A stretch of 5,736 nucleotides of DNA from UMGS1696 sp045643285 (lineage in GTDB: Bacteria > Bacillota > Clostridia > Oscillospirales > CAG-272): assembly GCA_045643285.1 (NCBI GenBank), contig JAZUKN010000007.1, positions 1 to 5,736 of the forward strand, read 5' to 3'. Within the stretch, counting starts at the first letter, position 1. Each line of letters starts with the position of its first letter. The notes under the pieces are model-generated. The model was not told the origin of the DNA. It worked only from the letters and a program-made list of their open reading frames with translations, and ran no database searches. This document shows, one piece after another, positions 1-5,377 of the stretch. The translations under genes and the position numbers were made by a program.

Positions 1-263
1 TCAAATTTGATGACGGCGGAGAGTACGACATGGTCGTTTTCGACAGAGAAAGCGGTACTTGCCGTCTTTATGAAGTCAAGCACAGTGACAAGATCGTTGA
101 TCAACAAGCCAGATATCTGCGAGATGAAACAAAACTTGCTCCGATTTCACACCGTTTTGGTGAGATTAAAGGCCGGCATGTGATCTATCGTGGGGAAACA
201 CAAACCGTCGGTGATATAGAATATGTCAATGTGGAAGAGTATTTGAATGCACTCGGACAATAA
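1..263 (+). CDS. C-terminal fragment of ATP-binding protein with DUF4143 (PD-(D/E)XK-like) tail
   Basis: The gene enters from the left edge. The open frame is read from base 3 and gives 86 residues before TAA at 261-263. The ATG at 30 is internal, because the same frame is open upstream of it. The fragment shows an acidic residue in EYDMVV (visible residue 9) followed 15 residues later by E-V-K (24-26), the D...ExK pattern of the PD-(D/E)XK nuclease fold. Its ending, with a VIYRGET strand and a closing VEEYLNAL, is typical of the tail of DUF4143 proteins. Family knowledge: these are AAA-type ATPases (AAA_14 plus DUF4143), common in anaerobes, of poorly defined role, and often duplicated within a genome. 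The ATPase domain itself lies outside the window, so Walker motifs cannot be checked. The SWIM-domain gene follows 23 bases downstream on the same strand, which suggests cotranscription. Confidence 0.8.
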   Translation, partial: KFDDGGEYDMVVFDRESGTCRLYEVKHSDKIVDQQARYLRDETKLAPISHRFGEIKGRHVIYRGETQTVGDIEYVNVEEYLNALGQ

Positions 264-286
264 GGACGAATGGGAGTTAACGGATA

Positions 287-742
287 ATGGGACTGATTGA
301 TATCGCAAGCGGCGCTTCTGCTTGGCGCGGATATGAATATTATAAAGAGAACAGGGTCTGCTCAATCAATATAATGGGCGAAAATGAATACGAAGGCGTT
401 GTTTCCGGATCATCAAAAGCCCCATATTCCGTTCACATTGATATTCAGCATCCGAAAAGGTCAACCTGCACTTGTCCGTTTGCAGAAGGAAATAAGAAGA
501 TTTGCAAACACAAGGTTGCTTTGTATTTTTCCGTATTTCCAAATGAGGCAGATAGATATTTAGGCGCCGTGGAACAAGCTGAAAAGGAAGCGGAAGAATA
601 TGAAGAACAAATCTACGACCTCGTTGGACAAAAGATTTCAAAGATGAAGAAGTCCGAGCTTCAAGCTGCTCTTTGGCAAGTTTTGATGGATGGACCGAAA
701 TGGATATTTGACAGATTTGTAAGAGAGTATATCGAAGACTGA
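287..742 (+). CDS. Small SWIM zinc-finger domain protein
   Basis: This 151-residue protein carries a clear SWIM zinc finger: C61-x-C63-x9-C73-x-H75 (CxCx9CxH), just after a short beta-rich stretch (residues 34-55) of the kind that usually precedes this motif. A charged, probably helical segment follows (about 90-125, rich in Glu and Lys), then an aromatic-rich C-terminus. SWIM domains bind zinc and mediate DNA or protein contacts. In bacteria they occur in Swi2/Snf2 helicases and in small stand-alone proteins of unknown function; this is the stand-alone kind, since no helicase motif is present. The ATG at 287 is preceded by GGGAG (272-276) with about ten bases of spacing. An earlier ATG at 270 hits a stop after five codons. 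The gene sits 23 bases after the DUF4143 ATPase and is followed within five bases by a terminator, so it is the last gene of its operon. Domain call firm; cellular role unknown. Confidence 0.82.
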   Translation: MGLIDIASGASAWRGYEYYKENRVCSINIMGENEYEGVVSGSSKAPYSVHIDIQHPKRSTCTCPFAEGNKKICKHKVALYFSVFPNEADRYLGAVEQAEKEAEEYEEQIYDLVGQKISKMKKSELQAALWQVLMDGPKWIFDRFVREYIED

Positions 743-746
743 AAAA

Positions 747-780
747 CCGCATCCTCGTAATTGGGGATGCGGCTCCTTTT
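747..780 (+). terminator. Rho-independent terminator after the SWIM gene
   Basis: A perfect 8-base-pair GC-rich stem (CCGCATCC at 747-754 with GGATGCGG at 765-772) can be extended by a T-G wobble and a C-G pair, leaving a loop of about six bases. It is preceded by an A run (742-746) and followed by CTCCTTTT (773-780). It begins five bases after the SWIM stop codon, the expected place to end the ATPase-SWIM transcript. The A run upstream could also give weak termination on the minus strand. Confidence 0.88.
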
Positions 781-1083
781 AACCCGAGCGTCCATGCCGT
801 AAAAATGTTGTATTTTCAATCGTTTTTGTTTGTGTTCTCTCAGGTAAGTTCTACCCTTAATGACCATTCGGATCTTTTCAGGCACTTACTGGTCGATACG
901 TGTCAGAGCGGGTCGATTCGTCCGCGAGCCGCATTCATGCTTCGGGTCCGTAATCTTATTCCGGACCAAAATGGTACAAATGAGATCAAACTGATTCATA
1001 TTTGCACAGCTTATGACAAAACCGCAAGCGTGTTTACCACTCAGAATAACATCATCATCTTACTTGACTCTACTCATTTTTCT

Positions 1084-1137
1084 CATTATGCGGCTAAAAT
1101 ACGATGCCATCGTATTTTAGCCGCACTTTTCATAATG
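1084..1137. repeat. Long near-perfect palindrome (hairpin or cruciform), possible plus-strand terminator
   Basis: Bases 1090-1106 are the exact reverse complement of 1108-1124: 17 paired positions around a single central base, so a real hairpin would have about 16 pairs and a three-base loop. Outside it, CATTATG (1084-1090) is matched by CATAATG (1131-1137), offset by seven unpaired bases on the right side. On the plus strand the inner stem is followed by ACTTTT (1125-1130), which could serve as a weak terminator. On the minus strand there is no T run after the stem, so it is a poor terminator for the ABC operon that ends 77 bases away. The stem centre is AT-rich, unlike the GC-rich stem at 747-772. 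The inverted repeat is certain; its role is not. Confidence 0.85.
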
Positions 1138-1213
1138 TTCTTCCGCACTCCCCAAACATAAGCATCCCGTCCGGGATCGGGCCCTTCGAATCGCCGACGT
1201 TTCGCTTCCGGCG

Positions 1214-3556
1214 TTATTCTTTGTTGAACAGCTGATGGGGCGAAATCTTCCGCACGGAGCCGGACATCAGGATCGAAACCAATATGGTAAATACAAGAAT
1301 GGCGAGACCGGAAACGGCGAGATAAATATACCTCGTGGGTACTCCCAGCGCAAAGATGCCGATGCCGCTCAGCGCGGAGAGGAGAAGCTTTTCGGCGCCG
1401 TTTCTCGAAATGAGCAGGCCGATAACCGTGCCGAGGATACAGGGGGGCATATTGCAGAATACGGTCTGATAGACGATATCTTTCGTAACGAAGCCGAGCG
1501 ACTTCAGGATGCCGTGCTCCCGGTGCTTATTCGCGAGAAGAACGGAAATAAGAATGTAAAGGATGAAGGCCGCGATTACAAAGCTCAGGATCACCACGAC
1601 GGCCGTCGCGAGAATCAGAATATCGATATAGGACGCGGAAATCGCCTCGATGGAATCAGCATAATTCGAGCTGCTGATCAAGGGACATTTCTCCGATATT
1701 TCGGCGATGAACGTATCGATGTCGATGCCCTCCTTCAGGTCGACAAAATAGCCGAAAAAGGGCATATAGGATATTCTCGAATAGCCGTCGTAGGTTAGAT
1801 AGCAGTCGTTTCCGGAATAGAACGCGCCCTGTATCATGCCGGTAACGGTAAACTCGATCGAACCGTCGTCGGCCTCGAAGGTCAGCTTGTCGCCCACTTC
1901 GATTCCGTATTTATTGGCATAGGCGCGGTTGACAGCGATCTCGTCGTCCTCCGCGGGCATGTGTCCCTTGATGCACCGCTGCCCTCCCACGTGATAATCT
2001 TCGTCGATGATATAGGCGTAGATCTTGGGCAAACCCGAGGGAGTGATCGTAAAAGTAGAGAAGAAAAAATATTCTTCTACCGAACTGTTCCCGTCGAGCT
2101 CTGACAAAAGAAGGTCTTCGCAATTTCTGCTGACATGCAATACCGCGTCGGTTCTTTGACCGCACACCAAATCGAGAATGGCATTCTGGTCGAGGATGAC
2201 GTTCTGATACGTGAAAGCGGAAAAGCCGAGCAGGAACGCGATGACTACCATCGACGCGAACAGGACGATGCCGTGCACCCCGTCGGACAGTAAGGATTTA
2301 AGCGAAATCGCCGTGTTGAGTCCCAGATGCGTTTTATCGAGCGCAAAGAAATTGTGCTTGATCTTTTTGCTCGCACTATTGTCACGAATGGCATTGATCG
2401 GATAGATCCGTTTGATTTTCAGGACAGAGAAATAGGAGGAAAGAGCTGAAATCACAACGCAGATCAAAACCGACAGCGCGGCCTGCCCGAACAGAAAATG
2501 AATCTGATACGGGATGCCGACCTGCTTTTCGAGAGCCTTGTTCAAAACAGGTATTACCGCGTACGAGGAAAGCGTGCCGACAAGAGCCATGACAAACGCG
2601 ATGACGGAAAACTCTCCCACTATGGGCAAAATCAATTCCCGGGATTGATATCCCAGGGCCTTCAGCGCCCCGAGATTCCTAATATTGTTGCGGATGTAAT
2701 TCGAAAGCGTGATGGCAATCGTGGCCAGGATCACGATGGTCATAAGAACCGTCGATGCGCTGATTATTGCCTTGAAAAGCGTTGCCGTAACGTATCTCGA
2801 GGTGGATAGCTTCAAATATGTGGACGCTCCGAGAGGGGTCAGCCCGGGGCAGTCTTCGGCTATTCTTTTGACGATTTCCGCCTCTAAAAGGCTGGCGTCT
2901 TCAGGCTCGTTCAGCAGCAAGCTTATTCTGTATGAAACACCCTGATCCGCTGCGATGCGATCGAAATCACGCTCCGGAAGGAGCAAAACGATGTCGGTGC
3001 AATTGACTGATCCCGTGCCGATATTGTTGTAAAATCCGGCGATTCGGAAGCTGTAATCCTTTACTCCGAGCCTGACCGAAATATCCTGGCCCGCGCTGAA
3101 TCCACCGTCGGTTTTAAAGATACAGCTTAAGTACACTCCGTCGGTACCGTCCGACTCCAGGATCTCATACTGCCCGATCTGCTTATCCGTTGCCGCGTCA
3201 TATTTTATGAAAGTAATATTGCTGGACATCACCGAATCTTTATACGCCACGGAACCCGGAGCAGCTGCAACCCGGTCGATCTCGTACTGTCTGATCGTTA
3301 CACAGCCGTCCAACGTTTCGCCGAGCTGTGTATAGCAGTCTCGTCCCGGCACGTTGTTCAGCAGCAAAATATCGATATCTTCACCGTTGAGCCGTTGTTT
3401 CTCTCTGAAGAAATTCTGCTGATAATCCGTCGACAGGAACAAAAGGATATTGATCAGAGCAGCAGCCAGCATGAGAAGAACGGAGATTGCAATGATCTGC
3501 CATTTCGAGCGGCGAAGATTCGATGCGATGAAATTTAGATTTTTTCCTTTTACCAT
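1214..3556 (-). CDS. ABC transporter permease, double FtsX domain (MacB/LolCDE-like)
   Basis: This is a 780-residue integral membrane protein with two copies of the FtsX-type layout. I read eight membrane segments by hydrophobicity, at about residues 20-42, 264-288, 311-335, 357-378, 428-448, 647-675, 697-717 and 745-765. A large extracytoplasmic domain follows the first span of each half (about 43-263 and 449-646). The second contains a MacB_PCD-like strand pattern near 537-575 (DEIAVNRAY, then YGIEVGDKL). Each half has the typical cytoplasmic coupling segment after its second span: NLGALKALGY (294-303) and HGILKSLGF (681-689). The product should pair with the ATPase encoded just upstream and act as a mechanotransmission-type exporter at the cytoplasmic membrane; the substrate cannot be read from sequence. 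The start at 3556 has GGGAG at 3564-3568 with seven bases of spacing and overlaps the ATPase stop by seven bases, implying translational coupling. No strong intrinsic terminator follows the TAA at 1216-1214. Confidence 0.9.
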   Translation of the reverse strand: MVKGKNLNFIASNLRRSKWQIIAISVLLMLAAALINILLFLSTDYQQNFFREKQRLNGEDIDILLLNNVPGRDCYTQLGETLDGCVTIRQYEIDRVAAAPGSVAYKDSVMSSNITFIKYDAATDKQIGQYEILESDGTDGVYLSCIFKTDGGFSAGQDISVRLGVKDYSFRIAGFYNNIGTGSVNCTDIVLLLPERDFDRIAADQGVSYRISLLLNEPEDASLLEAEIVKRIAEDCPGLTPLGASTYLKLSTSRYVTATLFKAIISASTVLMTIVILATIAITLSNYIRNNIRNLGALKALGYQSRELILPIVGEFSVIAFVMALVGTLSSYAVIPVLNKALEKQVGIPYQIHFLFGQAALSVLICVVISALSSYFSVLKIKRIYPINAIRDNSASKKIKHNFFALDKTHLGLNTAISLKSLLSDGVHGIVLFASMVVIAFLLGFSAFTYQNVILDQNAILDLVCGQRTDAVLHVSRNCEDLLLSELDGNSSVEEYFFFSTFTITPSGLPKIYAYIIDEDYHVGGQRCIKGHMPAEDDEIAVNRAYANKYGIEVGDKLTFEADDGSIEFTVTGMIQGAFYSGNDCYLTYDGYSRISYMPFFGYFVDLKEGIDIDTFIAEISEKCPLISSSNYADSIEAISASYIDILILATAVVVILSFVIAAFILYILISVLLANKHREHGILKSLGFVTKDIVYQTVFCNMPPCILGTVIGLLISRNGAEKLLLSALSGIGIFALGVPTRYIYLAVSGLAILVFTILVSILMSGSVRKISPHQLFNKE

Positions 3557-4305
3557 CCCATTTCTCCCAGAAAACGATTCAGCTTTTCGATTCTTCCCTC
3601 ACTGTCGCCATCATATTTCCCGAGGCTGCATTCATCCAGCAATTTCCCGTCACGAAGATAGAGAACACGGTTTCCGCGTACGGCGCTTCTGATATCGTGG
3701 GTGACCATGATGACCGACTGTCCCTTTGCGTTAAACTCCGTGAAAAGATCAAGTACCTCTAAGCCGGTTTTCGAGTTCAGCGCGCCGGTCGGTTCGTCGG
3801 CGAACAGAATATCCGGCGAGTTTATGAGAGCGCGGATGATGCCGACTCTCTGCGCGCGTCCTCCGGAAATCTGCGACGGGAACTTCGACCAGGTGTGCTC
3901 CTCGACCTGCACGGCTTTCAGCAGCTCCTGGGCACGGGCCGCGAGCTCTTTTTTATTGCCCTTGTTGAGGAGACCGGCGGCAAGAACATTGTCGAGAACC
4001 GTCATCGAATCGACAAGACAAATCTGCTGGAAGACGAAACCGCAGTGCTTGCGTCTGAATACGGCCAGCTGGTCCGCGTCGAGCGCGGTCAGATCCGTAT
4101 CACCGAAAAAAATATGCCCGCTTGTTGCCACGTCCATGCCGGACAGCGCGTACAGCAGCGTGGATTTTCCCGAGCCGCTCGACCCCATGATAACGGTAAA
4201 ATCGCCCTCATATATTGTCAGATCGATATCCTTCAATATTTTTTGAGTGCCGCTTTCGAGCTTGAACTCGCGGCAGAGTTTTTCTACCTTCAGTAGCTCT
4301 TTCAT
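3550..4305 (-). CDS. ABC transporter ATP-binding protein (LolD/MacB-type)
   Basis: This 251-residue protein is a complete ABC nucleotide-binding domain: Walker A GSSGSGKST at 41-49, Q-loop VFQQ at 91-94, signature ISGGRAQR at 146-153, Walker B ILFADE at 166-171 with catalytic E171, D-loop region GALNSKTG at 174-181, and H-loop H203 in VMVTHD-like context (MVTHD 200-204). The signature carries R-A-Q in place of the more usual Q-x-Q, a variation seen in such exporters. The length fits the LolD/MacB/BceA group that powers FtsX-type permeases, and such a permease follows immediately with a 7-base overlap. I place the start at 4305, because AAAGGAGG (4313-4320) lies seven bases upstream and the domain begins at once with KELLKVEKL. 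The same frame is open back to an ATG at 4386, but the extra 27 residues lack a ribosome binding site and run through the Shine-Dalgarno itself. Substrate unknown. Confidence 0.94.
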   Translation of the reverse strand: MKELLKVEKLCREFKLESGTQKILKDIDLTIYEGDFTVIMGSSGSGKSTLLYALSGMDVATSGHIFFGDTDLTALDADQLAVFRRKHCGFVFQQICLVDSMTVLDNVLAAGLLNKGNKKELAARAQELLKAVQVEEHTWSKFPSQISGGRAQRVGIIRALINSPDILFADEPTGALNSKTGLEVLDLFTEFNAKGQSVIMVTHDIRSAVRGNRVLYLRDGKLLDECSLGKYDGDSEGRIEKLNRFLGEMGW

Positions 4306-4312
4306 GTTCCGT

Positions 4313-4320
4313 CCTCCTTT
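4313..4320 (-). promoter_or_regulatory. Strong Shine-Dalgarno that fixes the ABC ATPase start
   Basis: Read on the minus strand this is AAAGGAGG, a near-complete match to the anti-Shine-Dalgarno, seven bases before the ATG at 4305. It decides between this start and the longer in-frame ATG at 4386, which has no such site. Confidence 0.9.
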
Positions 4321-4357
4321 TGTTTTGGTCTGATAATATGGGTGATAGGTTTGCTGA

Positions 4358-4386
4358 TTCTTACTTCCTGCAATAATCCTTTTCAA
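4358..4386 (-). promoter_or_regulatory. Candidate promoter of the ABC operon (weak)
   Basis: On the minus strand TTGAAA (4386-4381, five of six to the -35 consensus) is followed after 17 bases by TAAGAA (4363-4358, only about three of six to the -10). The position would give a leader of about 45 bases before the ATPase start. The poor -10 keeps this tentative. Read-through from the membrane-protein gene upstream is an alternative source of transcription. Confidence 0.25.
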
Positions 4387-4398
4387 ATATCAAGTTAA

Positions 4399-4435
4399 CG
4401 GGGATATTATCGATATTTCATCGAATTTCTCCCCG
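4399..4435 (-). terminator. Nested hairpin after the membrane-protein gene, possible terminator
   Basis: A six-base outer stem (CGGGGA/TCCCCG, plus-strand 4399-4404 is complementary to 4430-4435) encloses an inner five-base stem (TCGAT 4410-4414 with ATCGA 4420-4424) with a five-base loop. It lies 22 bases after the membrane-protein stop and before the ABC leader. On the minus strand it is followed by GTTAACTTGATATTTG, which is only moderately T-rich, so it is not a textbook terminator. It could equally be a leader or operator structure. Confidence 0.35.
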
Positions 4436-4456
4436 CAAACCGCGTGTGATAGGTCC

Positions 4457-5107
4457 TCATCCCAGCAGCGTCACCGTGGCGACCGCGACGGCGAGCTGGC
4501 AGATCACGTTGGAGATCTCGATCACCCAGTGCACCTTCGCGTTCTTCAGGTTCGAGGCGATGCCGACCAGGCAGAGGAAGACGAAGAGGCAGATGGCGAG
4601 CGCGTAGAGCGCGAGGGGCAGGACCGCAGCGGTGCGCGCCGCGAGGAGGATCAGTGAAACATAGAGCATCAGATAGCCGACCGCGCCGATCAGGACCGCG
4701 GCCGTGTTGAATTTTCCGGTCTTGTGCCAGAGGATGCCGATGACCGCCGCCGCGGCCGCGAGGATGCCGAGGAGCGGCAGGGTGCCGAGGCCGGTCACGT
4801 GGCACAGGAGCGCGATGCCGGAGAGCAGGATGCCGGTGTTCACGTACGAGACCAGGCCGACCGGCATCTCGAAGCGCAGGCGGCCGAGTCCGACGAGCAG
4901 CTTGACGGTCGGGATCGCGAGGCCGAAGCCCAGCGAGAGCGCGGCGCCGACGACATAGAGCCAAAACAGCGGTGCGTCTGCTCTCCCTCGCAGGTACAGG
5001 ATGACGGTGACGGAGGTGACGGCATACAGGATCGGGTTGATGTAGTCGAACAGACCGAGCGCGACGGAGAAGCCGTCGCTGCTTTCGTGCTTCGCGGGGT
5101 GTTTCAT
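4457..5107 (-). CDS. Polytopic membrane protein of unknown family, about seven spans
   Basis: This 216-residue, strongly hydrophobic protein is not one I recognise. By eye there are about seven membrane segments, at roughly residues 21-40, 46-71, 83-103, 107-126, 134-156, 160-182 and 194-215, with a short hydrophilic N-terminus (1-15) and almost no C-terminal tail. Positively charged loops occur around 72-80 (LGRLRF), 128-133 (HKTGKF) and 186-193 (NLKNAKVH); these conserved-looking loops may mark a family. No transporter, enzyme or signal-peptidase motif is evident. I chose the ATG at 5107 because a purine-rich AAAGAGAG (5116-5123) lies eight bases upstream and the hydrophilic-to-membrane order is natural. 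Earlier in-frame ATGs at 5173 and 5239 lack ribosome binding sites, and their extension is basic and low in complexity. The gene is visibly more GC-rich than the ABC genes next door. It is divergent from a TetR gene, which may control it. Confidence 0.82.
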   Translation of the reverse strand: MKHPAKHESSDGFSVALGLFDYINPILYAVTSVTVILYLRGRADAPLFWLYVVGAALSLGFGLAIPTVKLLVGLGRLRFEMPVGLVSYVNTGILLSGIALLCHVTGLGTLPLLGILAAAAAVIGILWHKTGKFNTAAVLIGAVGYLMLYVSLILLAARTAAVLPLALYALAICLFVFLCLVGIASNLKNAKVHWVIEISNVICQLAVAVATVTLLG

Positions 5108-5136
5108 GGGTGTTTCTCTCTTTCGGGTGTTACGGT

Positions 5137-5207
5137 GTTTCGGTCGGGATCCCGGTCGCGGGACCCGATTCATTTGTTCCGAATTTAGTACATCACGTTT
5201 CGGTCGG
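5137..5207. repeat. Pair of 11-base direct repeats, possible operators
   Basis: GTTTCGGTCGG occurs at 5137-5147 and again, identically, at 5197-5207, exactly 60 bases apart. One copy lies within the spacer of the candidate minus-strand promoter and the other in the predicted leader of the membrane-protein gene. Both are in the divergent region shared with the TetR gene. Identity and spacing are seen directly; the operator role is inferred, and TetR sites are more often palindromic than directly repeated. Confidence 0.4.
5145..5154. repeat. Short palindrome CGGGATCCCG in the divergent region
   Basis: This is a perfect 10-base palindrome overlapping the end of the first direct repeat copy. With the following CGGGACCC (5159-5166) it can also form alternative stems in the membrane-protein leader. 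Possible operator or RNA structure; short enough in GC-rich DNA to be chance. Confidence 0.3.
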
Positions 5208-5215
5208 AAAATCAA
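5187..5215 (-). promoter_or_regulatory. Candidate promoter of the membrane-protein gene
   Basis: On the minus strand TTGATT (5215-5210) and TGTACT (5192-5187) are separated by exactly 17 bases, each with about four of six consensus matches. Transcription would begin near 5180, about 70 bases before the ATG at 5107. One copy of the 11-base direct repeat (5197-5207) falls inside the spacer, which would suit repression. The match is moderate. Confidence 0.38.
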
Positions 5216-5255
5216 GAAATTGCAACGATTTTCAAGCACAAAAGGCAGTCGAAGC

Positions 5256-5267
5256 CCCGCCGGCGGG
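5256..5267. repeat. 12-base palindrome upstream of the TetR promoter, possible operator
   Basis: CCCGCCGGCGGG is a perfect palindrome about 55 bases upstream of the TetR -10 and about 40 upstream of the membrane-protein -35 candidate. Symmetric sites of this size suit a TetR dimer, but a GC-only palindrome in GC-rich DNA is weak evidence. Confidence 0.3.
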
Positions 5268-5318
5268 AATCGCCGATGTCGCGCTTGCGGGAATCATAAA
5301 CCACTTTCCACGATGCTG

Positions 5319-5327
5319 TGTTATACT
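5319..5327 (+). promoter_or_regulatory. Extended -10 promoter for the TetR gene
   Basis: TG-T-TATACT is a full extended -10 motif (TG at 5319-5320, TATACT at 5322-5327, five of six to consensus). No good -35 lies 16-18 bases upstream, as is common for extended -10 promoters. Transcription would start near 5334, giving a leader of about 44 bases before the ATG at 5378. Confidence 0.55.
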
Positions 5328-5377
5328 GTTTTCGAAAAGGCCTCGGCCCTCCACTCCAGACAGGCAGGTAAAAAAAG

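Larger units (their letters stand above)
743..1213. other. 471-base intergenic region between convergent genes, no credible gene
   Basis: This stretch lies between the end of the plus-strand SWIM operon and the end of the minus-strand ABC operon. It holds the SWIM terminator and the palindrome at 1084-1137. A plus-strand frame is open from 805 to 1161 (118 residues), and a minus-strand frame is stop-free from 1059 to 886 (57 residues). Neither has a Shine-Dalgarno site at a start codon or a recognisable domain, and the plus frame runs straight through the palindrome. I therefore do not call a gene. The segment could be a decayed remnant, the edge of a mobile element, or an RNA-level element. 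Confidence 0.6.

Noticed and set aside
661..885. Minus-strand open frame starting at a GTG at 885
   Set aside because: It overlaps the SWIM gene's end and reads through its terminator; no ribosome binding site or domain.
805..1161. 118-residue plus-strand open frame as a gene
   Set aside because: There is no ribosome binding site before the ATG and no recognisable domain, and the frame reads straight through the palindrome at 1084-1137.
1214..4305. Calling the ABC pair BceAB (antimicrobial-peptide detoxification)
   Set aside because: BceB-type permeases have ten spans and one large external domain between spans 7 and 8. This one has eight spans and two external domains, and no BceRS-like system is adjacent.
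4306..4386. Longer ABC ATPase start at 4386
   Set aside because: The extension has no ribosome binding site and spans the strong Shine-Dalgarno at 4313-4320; the domain begins normally from 4305.
4407..4964. 185-residue Arg/Pro-rich minus-strand open frame
   Set aside because: It is an out-of-frame shadow of the GC-rich membrane-protein gene, with composition typical of such shadows.
5108..5239. Longer membrane-protein start at 5239 or 5173
   Set aside because: No ribosome binding site is seen. The added 44 or 22 residues are basic and low in complexity and would cover the likely promoter.
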